The notes: a model not told the origin generated them from the sequence alone. Positions 13,111 to 27,790 are shown, numbered from the stretch's first letter. The stretch: DNA of 64,000 nucleotides from Wuchereria bancrofti (GCA_005281725.1 SSBO01000001.1:7716801-7780800); one strand, 5' to 3'. Numbers and translations are program-made.

Positions 13111-16100
13111 TTTGTTATATTTTTTAATTTTAAAATTGAAAAATTTATACGCCTAAAAAGTAGCATAACATATGTAATTTTTTACGAAATGGTATATTAT
13201 TTTGATCATTTTTATATAAATTTTAGTGATTGAGAATTTTTATCAATTTAAAATATAAAATTTATCAATTTGAAAGCTTTAGAAAAATAAAATAATTTGA
13301 GGAATTTTTAGTATTATAAGGAAAAATTGATATGACTTAATTAGTACTCTGTTTTTGACTATTAAAATCGTAAAGGAATGAAATATGATTAGCAAGTAAA
13401 TTGATATTTCGCATTACTAAAATAGAATTTTGATCTTAAATTTTGAAGTAGAATGTAAATTTAGCATACAACAAGCAGAATTTGTTAAAGAATAAAAAAT
13501 TTCAGCTTTACGTGCTTTCACAACCGACGTAATAACATCAAACGCTTCCAGTAATGTGCCAATATCTATTATACTGTTATTGGTAACGATGATCAAATGA
13601 TATGATAAAATAATTCATTATCAGTTAATCAATATGCATTTAACGTAATGTCTCTGCTCGTTATCAGTTGGATTTTTTCTTGCTTTATTATCAAATTTCT
13701 TTATTTTTGATTTTACAAATAGAAGACATATGCTTTTTGGAATACGTTATGTTCACGTAGTTCTGACGATTATCTCACGTATAATCACGTATGAAATATT
13801 AAATGAACTTAGTGAAGGATGAAGAGATTTATATTATAGCCAGAATTGAAAAGTTTTAAGAATTAACTAATTTAAATCAAATATGTAAAACTTATTGCAC
13901 AATAAGTACCTCAGGAAAATCGAGTAGTGTGTTAGCATTTTGCGCTTTTGAATAGTATTTTTACTGCTAAAATTACCTCGTAATTTCTTTTTTTTTTCCT
14001 TTCAGAATGTTAAACTAAAATAAAATAAGCACGAACACGCTTGATATTAACGCTTGAAATGTAGAAGTATTAAAAATTTAAGGCCATGAAAAATTTTACT
14101 TTAATTCAAATTAATTCATTGATTAAGCTTACTTGAACAAAAAAAGCAAGGTTAAAATTTAAAACACTCAACTGAAATCACATATTTTATAATGATTTAA
14201 TTTCAATGATTTTATTTAATTAATCCATTTAATCATTCTTTTTTTCTGTATATTTCAGTGTTATAATTTGCTATTGTTTTTTTAATGATATTAAAATTTC
14301 ATCTGTAAAAGTTTTTTTTTTCTTTTTCACTTATCAGGTAAAAAGCTAAAAAGAAAGAGGAACCACACTTACCTACACGTAAAGTCATAATTTATTAATT
14401 CAAAATGACTTTTGTTTTCAAACCGTTTTTTTCCTTTCTTTTTTTGGATATGATTTATTCTTTCTTCTAAACTAAAATATTCTAACAACAATGAATTTCA
14501 TCAAATTTTATAGAGTAGTTCTGGTATAAAATTTAAGGATTTTTTGGATGCGCAATTGACGAAATGCAGACAAAGGATAATTTCATTCGTTCCCACAATG
14601 ATTCTTTTATTTTTGAAATTTATGATTTCCGAAAATCATGAATGCAAACTATTGAAGAAAAAAGAAAAAAAAAAAGCTTCCGGAAATCAAAATTTAATGA
14701 ACTTTTCGGTTTTGATTTCAATCGTATCATAAATCATTTTTAATTTTTTTTTTGTTACGTTCTTTTTTTCTTTTGAATATATATAATTACATGTGAAATT
14801 CAAGTTAAAGTAATATTTTAAACAGATAAATCATTTTAATTTACAAATTCGAGTGTTTCAATTTTTCGAATCACAATAAAAAATGGATAATTTTCAAAAT
14901 TATCTAAAAACGGTATACAATGTAGAGCCAAGTACGAAAATTATGCAAATTTAAAAATACGTCTAAAAATTAAATAATACCAAAGAAATATTTCTGAAAT
15001 TGCGTCAGAAGATTGATTAAAAACTAAACATTAAAAATTTATTAATTTTGCATTAGCCAAAAAGGAACAAACAAACTTACGCTCAGTGTACGTTTGCATA
15101 AATTAATGCATACGTGTAAAAAATATGACATATATAATATTATCATTGTTGTAGTATTGTGCATAAAGTACAATAAAATATTACATTTGCATCAGAGGGC
15201 GCTTTTGTCACATATTAATGATCATTGGCCAACACTGCATACACTAAAGATAAAGATAAAAGATGTCAAAAGTATATTTTAGTAAATAGCGTATCTATCC
15301 TAAAACAGAGACAAAACTTTTTCTACAATTTTTCAACAAATTCAAATTTACAATATTAAACCGAGAAATTACTATTAAATGTTTATTGAAATTTGGAAAC
15401 TTAAAACATTAATTATATCATTAGACTAAAAACTAATAATTGTAAACGGAAATTACGCGAAATGATGTAAACATTTAACATAAATCATGCAAAGTGGTGC
15501 AAAATGCGAAATAGTTACTTTATTTCATAAAGGCTTATTTCCTTATTTTTTCCATAATAATATGTAGTAATAATTTCATCTTAACTCAGAAATTCTAAAC
15601 CTCTATCATTGTTTTCTAACTTAGTTTTATTAATTTGATATTGATTTTCTCACATTTTAAAAATTAAATTTTTATTCCAAAATATTAATTTATAAATCGT
15701 TTAACTTTATTATACCACTAAAAATTTATGTATACTCTTTGTTTTTCGTCCACAATGAGGATAAATCTATTAACAATGTAGAAAAAAATTTTTTTTATTA
15801 ATCTTTGAAATTAATTAAATAAATTTGTGCAAATAAATTTGGTGAATTAAAACTGAGAAAAAAAAAGCAATAACAAAATTTATTTTTCAATTTTTTTGTT
15901 TTTTATTGTCAAATTTTTAATTTAAACAACTTTAATTTCAACCAAAATACATGGTAGAAAAGGATATTTACTTATTTCAACCACTTTTTTTATTTTTTCT
16001 TTTTTTCTTGATCTTTTCACAACATATAATTTACTTTTTTTACAGTATTACTCGTTAAATGTTATAATGAAAGATTTTTGCTTCACGCATTTCTAGTTTT

Positions 16101-18104
16101 AATGTGCACAAACTAATTACAACTTTTCATCCTATTATCACATTGTTGACGTTAACAAAAATCAATTCTTTTTCGAATCTGAAAAAAATCACTTTTATTG
16201 GAATTAACAAAAATTTGAAAAGTTTAATTAATAAAAAAGAATTAGTAAAAGAAAATTATTGGATTTAATAAAAATTTCATTAGCAATAGCAAAGATTAGG
16301 TGTGCAAAAAAAGGAACAAAATTAATGTTTTTGAAAGAATGCAAAATTGGAATTAATAAAAGAATTTTTTACTATTATTTGGAATGAAAATTCGCAGATT
16401 AAAACGGCGTTATTTTTAAAAATTCGCATTGAAATGGCACTTTCTGCAATAAAATATTGAATGAAATTAAATATTTTAACTTTTATCAAAGAGTATTAAT
16501 GTTTTCAGTTTAAGCTTAAATTATATTTCAATTATTTAAAAGCAGATCTTACTGTATTAAATGCTATTGTAAACTAAATTTGTAAATTGCCAATAGTATT
16601 AATTGCAACTAATATTAATTAAGACTGAGAGAATTTGGATATTAATTAAATTGTACAGAATTTAATATTTTTTACATTAATAGTTTTTTTTGCAATGCTT
16701 TTTTTAAAATTATATAACTGCAAAAGTGTTTTATGCTAGTTTTTTTTTTTCTGCCACTAATTTAGAAATTTTTGTAAAATACTGTTCACTTATCATTTTA
16801 AAAGTTTGCTTATGAATTAAAAGTCTTTTTGATAGTCAAATTAATATCACTTTGTTAATTTCTTCAGTTTTAATTTTTGTTTGAATTTATTATAATTATT
16901 TGTGGTTAGTTTAAATAAAATTTTTCATTTTTTAACTCCCGTTAATTAATTAATTACTACTGGTAGTCTTTTGCTTTTTCTTTTCTTACTTCGTTTCATT
17001 AAAGAAAATCATGTTAGATTCAAATTGCTTGTTTTAATTTATTTTTTTAAATTTAAAATTAACTTTTCTTGATTTTGGCTTGAAAAAATTCTAAAAATCA
17101 CATATTTTAACGGTTGTATACTCTCATGGGAAAACAAAAATTGCGATATTCCCATGATCAAAGCATTCTTTATTTCTTTTTTGAAAAATAAAGGACAATG
17201 CGGAAATTAAAACCAAAAGCTATATTTAAATTTAAAATTAGATTAAACGAAAGAAGCAGTAAAAGCGCACAAATGAATGTTTCAAATTTCTAATGGATTT
17301 AATAATAATTTAAAAATAATAAAACGTCTTTTTAAACTATTTTTTGTTTTGTTTTATAAAAATACTTGTTGATAAAATTTTACAAAAAAAAGAAAAAAAA
17401 AAGAAAAAACATTTCAAAAATTTAATTCAGTATTTCAAAAAGAAAAAGAAAAACAAAACAAAACACAATAAAGGAATAAAATTTTTCCCTTAAAAAAAGT
17501 AGTCTTTTCGTTTGATGAATGAAAGAAAAAAAAAAAAAGAACTTAAGAAGAGATTTGAACACCTGAAACAACGATGAAGCTAATGATACATACCCAGCAG
17601 GTGTGTGTGTGTGTGTGTTGTAACTCTTTCAACAATACCGCTCGCTTCAATAAAATAAAAAAATGGTTCAGGTAGAAGTCATATCACAATGCTATCTTTT
17701 ACTAATAAATCCATAAATTTTGATACAATCATAAATATAGTCAATACAGAAAAGAAAAAAAATTAAAATTATTTTCTCAAATTTTATTTTATTTCTTTTA
17801 TTCTTACTTTTTTCATTCCTTCATTGTTACTTTATTTACGAAAAAATTAATAATTAATTAATTTTTTGAAGTTTAACACTTATCAAAAAACAAAACAAGC
17901 CCACAAATTATAAATATTAATCAAATTTGAAACATAAAACAAAGAGAAGTATTTGAATTATAAAATTGCAAATTGTTGTATTCAACTCTAAATTTTAGTA
18001 ATTAACAAAAAAAAAAAATTTTTTTTTTCATCAAATATTTTATCAGAGAAATATTATTATTACTCAATTTGATATGATATGAATATTGTTTATTATAACT
18101 GAAT

Positions 18105-18345
18105 ATGATTACATACGTCAAACACGTATATTGCACATATGTCTTGCGTACCAGCACTTACGCATATCTCTATGAAAAGTGCTATACGTGTCGTAAGTGC
18201 TGTACGTGGAAAGGGATTTATACATGTTTTTTTTTAAAGGGAATTTCTACATTTTTGGATAGCAGAATTATACGTATCCACGGATTTCGTACGTGTAAAA
18301 GACTTTATACGTGTCTTCACGTATCTATGTGTAAAAGTGTAAAAT
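18105..18345. repeat. Degenerate TACGTGT/ACGTAT array
   Basis: Motifs such as TACGTC, CACGTA, TACGTGT and ACGTAT recur about every 15-25 bases over some 240 bases, in alternating purine-pyrimidine context. Similar stretches occur at about 25420-25700 and 35800-36460. The 80-codon open frame across it is a by-product of the repeat. Confidence 0.6.
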
Positions 18346-18499
18346 AAAGACTTTTTGTCTTTGAAACCATAATCAATATCTATCATTTAATGATCTGATT
18401 TTATCTTCCTTTATGATTTCACCATTGTTTGTGGCACTGCAGAATTTTATAAAATTTAATTTTTAAATCTTTATTTTAAATTTGAAGCTTATTCTTTAA

Positions 18500-19090
18500 T
18501 AATACTTAAAATCTTAGCCCCTTCCTCTCTTTTTTCTATCTCTTTTGTGAAAATTTTACTTTCCTTTCTCTCAGAAAAAAGAGAGAGAGAGAGAGGAGAA
18601 AGCTCATTGATCAGTTATAACTGATCAATATTGTTGTGAAGTAAGCTAAAGATAAAATTGTTTTAGAAGTAAAGAAATACAAACAATATTATAATTGTAG
18701 TGTAACTATAATCTTATAAAGAGAGAGAGGGAAAGAGAAAGAGAGAGGGAGAGGAAGTGGGAAATAATTATTTGGGTTTCCTATGCAGCCACTCAAATAT
18801 CATTTTACTTTTCTGATAAATTGCAACGGAATTGAAAAGGAATAAGAAAACCGGAAAAAGAATATAAGACAAGAAAGGGTGACCGAATCCAAAAGAGAGA
18901 AGTAATGAAAAATTGCATATCCGTTTGGTTAGGAGAGAGAGAGAGAAAGAAAGAGGGAGAGGAGTATAACCGGAAGTTTCTTATTGATCATTATTTAGAT
19001 TATATAAGCTTTAATTTTAAACAAGCTTATAAATTCTCTTATTTGTATAGCTATTTTCAGTTATGAGAAAAGAAGTGAAAGAGAGAGAAA
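18500..19090. repeat. Cluster of GA/CT homopurine tracts
   Basis: Four or more separate GAGAGA-rich tracts (about 18575-18600, 18718-18760, 18930-18962, 19078-19090) are preceded by a matching CT-rich stretch near 18515-18545. The facing CT and GA runs could pair as an imperfect hairpin, and the mirror-like purine runs are the kind known to form triplex DNA. No gene is visible in the cluster. Confidence 0.7.
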
Positions 19091-20589
19091 AGCTTTTTGA
19101 ATTAAAATGAAATATTAAAATTTATTTTCAAAAAGTATCTATTTCCATCTTTTGTAGAATAATAAACATCACAGTATTCTTTATTTTTTAATTTTTTGTT
19201 ATTTTCTAGTAATTTTTCAAATTTTTGATTTAAATTTTGTGAGAATTTTTCTGTCGAATTTTGCTATCATTTTTTCCAATAAAATTGAATATTTCTGATA
19301 ATTTTTTGGCAAATTCATTGATAATACTTCCAATAATTCTAATTTCTAAATTTCTTTAAAATTCGTAATATTTACGAACAAGCAAATAATTTGGAAAAAA
19401 AGCACTTTATCTGATAATCATTTGACCAGTTAAGCAAGTTTAACTTAATTTAATTTTTTTAAAATACATTTTTTATTAAAAAATCTACTGTAGCAAAATT
19501 AAAGAAAATCTACTGCGGCAAAATTTTACAATTGATTTGAAAAATTCTCATTTATTTTTTTCTCAATTATTTTTATTATTATTAAAAAATATTGGAAAAT
19601 TGAAGAAAGCAATAACAAATTTTGATGTTCAGATTTGATAAATGAGACCTAAGAAAAATTCGATCAAATTCAGTAAAATTTGGATAATATATCAAAAAAT
19701 ACTTTTGTCACAAAAAACAAACACAAAAAAAACACCGCATAAAAGGATTAAAGGTGAGAATGAGTGATGTTAAAGAATAAGAAATTAAATAAACAAATAA
19801 AATTACCATAGTGAAAAGTACTTATGTATTGTTTTTGTATAATTGTTAATCCAGTTGAATGATTTGAAGATGTAATCAAATAAATTATTTATCTCTCATT
19901 GAAGATGACACTATTAAAAGTATGATATCATTTAATTAGATATTTACCTAACATTAAAAGGTAATCTCAATTCATTAACATTTCTTTTCCTGCAAATTTT
20001 TTCTTCTTGATTACGGTATTCAGCTAGAATTAACATTTCTTAAAAATTATTTTTGCATAACAAATAATAATTAATAATTTAATACTTATAATTTTATTTT
20101 TGCTTTGTATAAAATATTTGATTGAAACTTAAATTTTGAATTTATTTTGAGCAAAATAAATATGCAAACATTTAGCAATTATTTTTCACCCTCTAATTGC
20201 TTTTTCTCTTTTTTCTGCATTTATTAATTGCAAGTTTGTGATAATTGTAACTTTTCTCATTCACATTAATAAAAAGCAAAATTTTCAATATTTAACTTTT
20301 TTTGATTTTCGCCTTAAACAATCCACGCTTCTATTAATTATTGCTAATTAGAATGAAAATTTGTGCATTTCTGAAGCTAAATTTTATATTTTCAATCAAC
20401 CGATATACATATTGATTGATTTTAACGTTTTTAAAAAGAATTTTTTCGAAAGATTATTTAAATATAACTATTACTATACGCGATAATTAAACTTTATGAT
20501 CGGATCCATATGAGTTCATTGAAGGTTATTTGGAAGTCATTTCAAAATTAAGAAAAAAAAGAAGTGATCCATCTATTGTCCTCTTTCAT

Positions 20590-21110
20590 TCCTTCTCTTC
20601 CTTCCTTCCTTCCTTCTTTCTCTCTTCCTTCTTCCTTCTTCCTTCTTCCTTCCTTCCTTCATTCATTCATTCATTCATTCATTCATTCATTCATTCATTC
20701 ATTCATTCATTCATTCATTCATTCATTCATTCATTCATTCATTCATTCTTTCATTCATTCATTCATTCATTCATTCATTCATTCATTCATTCATTCATTC
20801 ATTCATTCATTCATNACTCATTCACTCATTCACTCATTCACTCATTCACTCATTCACTCATTCACTCATTCACTCATTCACTCATTCACTCATTCACTCA
20901 TTCACTCATTCACTCATTCACTCATTCACTCATTCACTCATTCACTCATTCACTCATTCACTCATTCACTCATTCACTCATTCACTCATTCACTCATTCA
21001 CTCATTCACTCATTCACTCATTCACTCATTCACTCATTCACTCATTCACTCATTCACTCATTCACTCATTCATTCATTCATTCATTCATTCATTCATTCA
21101 TTCATTTACT
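20590..21110. repeat. Composite satellite: (CTTC)n, (ATTC)n and (TTCACTCA)n
   Basis: The tract begins with CTTC/CTTT tetramers (about 20590-20658), passes to (ATTC)n to 20814, has an N at 20815, then an almost perfect octamer array of TTCACTCA units to about 21070, and ends in ATTC units to about 21105. The octamer is two related tetramers (TTCA and CTCA), so it probably arose by mutation and expansion of the flanking tetramer. The N suggests the true length is unresolved. Open frames across it, giving Ser-Phe-Ile-His repeats, are artefacts. Confidence 0.95.
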
Positions 21111-21935
21111 ATTGAGTAGTTAGAAAGATAAATAGGGTAACATATAGCGGTTAAAGGTAGGATGGTACTCACATAAAAATAGCTCATAAAATAGATTTTA
21201 GGTAGTAAAGAAAGAGGTCGTGACCTCTTTTCTACGGTATTATCTTCATCGTTTTCAGTCCATTTTTATTTCATTTCACACATTCAACTGGAAGAAATCA
21301 CTCAAAAAATCTTTCAATCAACAAATAAAGCACGCCGAAAAGAAAAAGAAAGAGAAAGAGAAAAAAAGGAAGAAGAAAGGGGAAAAAATGAACTGAGTGG
21401 ATATGAAAATAAGTATATGTCATGAAAAAAAGGAACTGCAAAGACTGTTTCCTTTTTTTTGAAATTTAAATTCTGTCTTTTGTTTTTATAAAGTTTTAAT
21501 TTTATCTTTTTTGTGAAATTTTATTTCACCCCTTTGTTTTTATGATGTTAAAAATTTCCTCGTTGTTTTCATGAACTTTAAATTTTGTTTCATTGTTTTT
21601 ATGAAACTTCAATTTTGTCTTGTTGTTTTTGTGAAATTTAAATTTTGTCGCTTTTTTCTACTGGTCATTATGATGTCACAAACATGTGATGTAAAAGACA
21701 TATGGTCAACGAACACTTTTTTTTTTTTTTGATAGATTCATCAATAAGATGTTGCTCACCTGTCATATTTTAACCATAGTGATGAAAAAAAAGCCGTTTT
21801 AAAATGACTTATTTATTATTTTTCATTTTTTTTTTCTAATAGCAAATTTTCTAACTATCTGGGATTTAGACCAATAATTAAAAAAAAAAAAAAACATAAA
21901 TTGTTTGATTTTGTAGTGAAAAAATTGCTATTATT

Positions 21936-23113
21936 ATGATTTTGCTACAATTAATTGCAATAGAGAATGCAGCTGGTAAGTGATTAAACATTATGATAAT
22001 ATCTTTTTTTATTATCATTTCTTTTTTCGTAATTAAGCATTTCTATCCATTTCATCGACAACAAAAGAATTTTCTCCATATTTATTCCCTCAAATTAGCT
22101 CATTTTTATAATTTTTTTCTAAAACAATGACATTGAAAAGAATTTGACATTGAAAAAAATCACTTTTTCGTGTTTCGAATTTTCCATTTTAAAATTATCG
22201 ATATTATTTATTAATCATCGTCGGTTTCATTGTTTGAAATTCGAAATTGAGTAATAAGTATATTTTTAATTAATGACGCTGACAGTATATAATAGTAACA
22301 CATATAAATTTAAATGTATTATTACAATGCATGCATTATTCACAGTTAAAATGCATGCATGATAATATTTGATGAACTTAAAATGATGCATGCAAATGTT
22401 AGAATATGCAGGTAGGCATGTAAATATCCAGTTTTATTTAAAATTATAACTAAAAAACAAACTATAAAAAAATAACTAATTGCTGTAGGATTAAAAAATT
22501 GAATTTTTAAATTAATTAAAAAAAGAAGCTGAAAAAAATTTTTTTTGAATGATTTTAAAAAGTCATTTTTAGCGGAAACGTGATAAAATTCGTAATCATA
22601 GCTGCACTGAAATGATATGTATGAGAATTTCCATCTGTTTTTTTTTCTATATTTGTTTGATAATTGTAAAATCGATAAAAAAACTGCAAAATTTTTAAAT
22701 TCTATTTTAATTTTAGTTTTCCAACAAATTTTCATTTCTCTTTTTTCATATATCTCACATGTAGCATAATCTTGTCATATTTCAAGATAAGTCTTAAAAA
22801 CTTTAATTCTTATCTCATATCAGTGCATACATTTTATGGCTGTTTAGATAAGCAAAAAGAAAAAAATATATTAAAGTACTTTACCTCAGCTTAATATTGC
22901 TTGAGGCTTCCGTTTCAAACTTTTACGAATTATCAATTCTCAACTCTTTTGATTTGCTGCTATTTTACGGATAAAATATCAGAAATCAATCATTATTGCA
23001 CACCTTTTTCAGATGTAAAAAAAATGAATTATATAATGCACTTGCAGTATGCATTCGTAACTTGCAGCATGCACTTGTCATATATACAAAACAAACCGCA
23101 TAAGATGAAATAA
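21936..23113 (+). CDS. Candidate two-exon small secreted peptide gene
   Basis: Exon 1 has an acceptor-like TTGTAG ending at 21916 (possible spliced-leader site), a 19-base leader, ATG at 21936 with MILLQLIAIENAA, and a GTAAGT donor at 21976 in phase 1. A very good acceptor, CCTTTTTCAG, ends at 23012, and the following 101 bases are open in the required phase to TAA at 23113. The joined product is 46 residues with a short hydrophobic start and one Cys in the mature part. I recognise no family. The splice signals are good but the product is short and A+T-driven, so this could be chance. An alternative partner exon in the same phase starts at 31655. Confidence 0.25.
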
Positions 23114-25419
23114 TTCTGTTATATCGAAATTAATTCATTTTTTTTCATCATCATTTTTCATTAATTGCATTATTTTGCTTTTCAAAATCATAATAATTTC
23201 ATTAATTGTATTGTTTTGCTATTATGATATGATGAAATGATACAACAATTTAAATTTGCATTTTTTTCCAAATCTTACAAATTTACTTTTTTTATGATTT
23301 AATACTCATACCATACATGCAGAATAGTAAACATTGGTTTTATATTATCTTTTTAAAGTAAGAAACTAAATGTATTTTGAAACTGACAGAGTTTATTATA
23401 TTGATGAACAATTGATATATGCAATAAGTACACAATAAAGAAATAGTAATAGTAATAGAAACAAAGAAGATTTTCAAATACATAAAACTATCGAATCGAA
23501 TAACACTGTCAACAAGAAATGAAATTTACAATAAAAATATATGCATTTTATTTACTAGCAATAATATCACTACTAGTTCTGTCATATCACTATAATCATC
23601 ATTACTAACATTGTCATCATCATTACCATAGCTATCATTATCATTATATCATTATAATCATCATTACTAACATTATCATCATCATTGCTATGCTAACAGT
23701 ATTTTAAATTGTCTTACAACTTATAATCATTAATGTCATTTCCAATTTCCAATGCCAACAAACTGCAATATAAAAATATTGATTTAGACAATTAACTCTG
23801 AGCAATATTGTGAGGTAATAATTAAAGAGAATGAGAATTATCTCATCTATCTTCTTCCAATATTATATATATATAAATATGCTATGTTTGGCTAAGGGGA
23901 GAAAAGAAAGAAATTGATAGAAGTAATTGATAATTGGAAATAATAATTTAAAAGAAAAATCAAATTTTCATTTACTTCTACTAACGGTTAATTGTAAAAG
24001 TTTCTTGTTAGTGAATTTTTGAGTACTTAAAGAGGCTATGGCAACAACAATAATAGTAATAAATAATAATAACAATAAGAACGATAATCATACCATAATC
24101 ATGGAAGTTGATAACAATAGTTAACAATGATAAAAAACGTTGCAAAAGCAATTGCAGTAATTGATAGTAATAATTATTGAAATTTGTAAAGACTATTGGA
24201 AAATACGAAATTGAATGGTAAAAAGCTTCCGTAGATAGTAATTAAAATCAAAAATGTATAATCTAAATCAACAAATTCTCTCATAAATTACTTTCAAAAA
24301 CTAGCAATGATTATTGAGCGTTTTCATAATAATAAGTAAACGATAGATACAAGTATCGAAAAAGGAAAAAAAAGTTCAAGACATTCCTTAATAATATCAT
24401 CAACTGATTTGCCCAAAAATTGGTCTTAGCTGGCAAATTATCTCTACTATATATGATTGAATGATCTTTATTCAAAAAATACCATTCTTACTTTCTTTTA
24501 TCATTGATAATGGTACTTAATATCAAGCTTGTCATTTTAATATTTGTATTTTCGATCTGTAATTAATTACTTTTACTCTTGTCTGCTTATCCATTATATG
24601 TAAAACACATATTTATTACTGTTCTATCTAATATATGTCTTATTAAAACATTATTTTTTGAATTACTAACTGCTAATTACTTGCATGCATGATGTTATTT
24701 AAAATTTTAATTCCAAATATTAATACAAGTAATAGAAGAAAAAATAAAAAAAAAATTTGGTCCCTCATGTAAAGAAAACAAGATGTAACCAATAGTAGTG
24801 GTGGAATTAGTAGTAAATAGCAGCAGCACACACCTGTATTGTTTGTTATTCCTTTTTGATGGACCGTTGACCTATAAACTTGGTAACAATGATTGTGACA
24901 ATAATAGTAGACAGTAATGATGGTGAATGTCAAATTCGTCCCCATTCGATTACCTGTTAGTGACAAGACAAAAAATAATTTTTTCATTTTATTTTTTTTT
25001 TTCTTAAATCTTTTTTCTCTTCCACATGATCTTTGCTATCTCTTTCTACGGTACCTTTTTTTCGATCATAACTAAGTTTTTTTTTTTTTTCATTTTTTTT
25101 TGTTTTTCAAAATTTGAAAAGAAGAAAGTTTTTTTTTTTTTAAATCCCTTTTTATTCGGCATCATCAATAACGATTATATTCATATGCCATCAATGATGC
25201 ATATTTTGAAAGGAAAGAGAAATAATTGCACCCAATCATTCCACACTTTTCTGTTTACTTAACGGATTAAGAAGATACAGGTAATTATCCTGTCTCGCTT
25301 ACCTTTCCATCGTATCATCATTTCGCATTACTTTTCTTTTTTTTTTTAAGAAATAATAAAGTATTCAATAAATAATGATACCATTTGATCCACTATTTAT
25401 CTTTCACCACGTGTCCATT

Positions 25420-25700
25420 TATGCATACATTTACGTCTTCGTGTACCTTTATGCTTATGTAATATATGAATGAGTACGTGTATGTGCATTCCTTTCCTTG
25501 TGTGTGTACGTGTACGCAAAATGCATCTACGTGTCCACTACATGTATGTCAACGTGTTTGTATGCATGTATATATGTACATGCGTGTATACGTATGTACT
25601 TGTATGTACATATATTTTTTTCGACTTAAAACGTGTCCGTATGAAAATGTATAGGTGTATTTGCACGTATATATACGTCTAGGCATGTATGTATGTGTAT
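25420..25700. repeat. Degenerate TACGTGT/ATGTAT array
   Basis: About 280 bases rich in ACGTGT, GTACGTG, ATGTATG and CGTATG motifs, mostly alternating purine and pyrimidine. The overlapping open frames in this stretch come from the repeat and are not genes. Confidence 0.65.
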
Positions 25701-27789
25701 GTGTCTACCATTTATGGTTTGTTAGCTATTTTTTAAATTTTTGAAAAGAAATCTTTTCATAATTATTCATATTTTTTGATAAGAAGAAATTAACCCTTTT
25801 AATTAATACTTAGTTCTTTTTCTTTATTTTAATAAGCAATAATTTGAAGTTAGAATTAAGTTTGAAGTTGAATCCAGCAGATATTAAACAAAATAATTGA
25901 ATGAAAAGCAACAATTATTTGAAATAATTTGGACGTAAACAGAAAGTAATTATAAAAGTGAGGTATAATTAAAAATCTAAATATTTTTTTTACTTAAGAA
26001 AAAACAGTTAATGAAATGCATAAAATAAAATAAATTAAAGAAAAAATGGAAATATTAAACATTGCTGGAAACATTCTTTGAACAAAAAAAGATTAATATT
26101 TGAATAATTTCTTTTTGTATTTGTTGCTAAACCAGTATTGAATTTCATTTATAAATAATCCTTTTATTTTCTATTTTTCACTTCCATTGTTTCAATTTTC
26201 AATTTCTGTTTGACATTTTATTGCTATTTTTATCAAATAATTATCATTAGAATGACCGCCCTAATAAAACAACTACAACCACTGACTGCCATCACTATTC
26301 TTAGAACAATAAATACTTCTGAGTAAATATTATATACCGACAAGTGCCACTGCTGCGATTACTAGAATAATAAATATGTTTAGGAGAAATATTGTATGAC
26401 ACTAATAAGTGCTATTGCTACTACAATAACAACAACAATGACAAAACTACCATTTCATTACTATTACTAATGTTATTGCATTTAATGATTGCCTTTTTTT
26501 AAATTAGAAAATAATTTTTATAAAACAACAATATAAAGTTTTAACTGTTCCATTTCATCGATCTGTTATGCAACCTATTTCATTCTTATTCTTTGCAATA
26601 TTTCTCGTCTTTTTTTGCCAAAAAATTTTTCTCCCTGAAATTGCGTAAAAAGTAAGAGTAGGAAAGAGAAGGTAAAAGGTACTTTTTCCAATCGTTGAAA
26701 ATTTTCTTTTTATCAATAAAAGATTTTAATGGAAAAATGTATGAATTGAAGTGAAAAGTAAAGGATAGATAAAAGAGTAGGAAGGATTTTGTGATGAATG
26801 CATATATTTACAAGGACGAATTTTGAGAGGAAAGAGTTACAGTAGTCAAGGTCTCTGTCCACTGTCATCTGTCTCCTGTCCCTTGTCCTCGTCCTATCCA
26901 CCGTCTCTAATTCCTGTCCCTCGTAAAGTAATGCTGAATGAAAATAGGATGCAAAACCGTGGACTATCATCAACAGCAATTCATCCTCGTCTCATCCATA
27001 CATCCTTTACATTTAATAATTCCAATACTTCTATATACACAGACACAAACATACACAGACATGCATGGACATACATAAACATACTTGCACTGATATGCAT
27101 TTATATAAATTAAAACTTTTCGAAATGTTTCAATTCATATAAATGAATATCAGCATATGTATATATTTATTAAAAAGGAAGCAGAAGTGTTAGAAGGAAG
27201 AAATCATATGTTATGATTATATTGTAAAGCTATAAAAGTAATTAATTAAAGGTAGAAGAAGTGTGAACTAATTAGAATTATATTTAATAAAATATTTGTC
27301 ATTTATTTCAAGTTATATATTTTTGTATTTCAAGATAAAAAAGTATATGAATGAATAAGATCAGAGTCCTAAATATATAATAACTTGAAGTGGTAAATAT
27401 TTATTTTTATGTTTCAAATTTTGTTTTGTTTTTATGTTTCATTCTTACACAGATCAGACAATTAAAAAAAATTAAAATTAAATATTGATGCATACATTAT
27501 TTGAAAATATCAAACTGTCATTAACAAATATGTCAATGATAATATCATTACCAATAATTTGAATTTTTCCGCATTTTGGTCATCATATTACATTCAAGTA
27601 TTATCTTTTAATTTAAAGCTTACACTAGAATGCAAATTTCCGAATTTAATAAATATTATATTTTTCTAAAAACAAAAATTTATAGTGTTCGAATAGACAA
27701 CGACTAGCGCATTATGACTTAATTACTTATTAATACGGAAACTTGGAACCAGGAAAATTTCATGTTGGCAAAAAAAGAAATAAATGTGG

Positions 27790-27790
<1 letters not shown>

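Larger units (their letters stand above)
13111..21916. other. Gene-poor A+T-rich stretch with simple repeats
   Basis: I found no exon chain I can defend in this stretch. It contains a (TG)n run near 17600, a TACGTGT-type array near 18105-18345, GA/CT tracts at 18500-19090 and the composite satellite at 20590-21110. A 72-codon open stretch at 14514-14732 (+) follows an acceptor-like TTTTATAG but matches no family I know. Confidence 0.6.

Noticed and set aside
14514..14732. 72-codon open stretch after TTTTATAG
   Set aside because: Open frames of this length are expected by chance in such A+T-rich DNA, and no partner exon or domain was found.
20530..21123. Long open frames encoding Ser-Phe-Ile-His repeats
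   Set aside because: They exist only because the tetramer and octamer satellite lacks stops; all overlapping frames give the same kind of repeat peptide.
25466..25682. Cys/Val/Tyr-rich overlapping frames
   Set aside because: They lie inside the TACGTGT-type array and two frames are open at once, typical of simple repeats.
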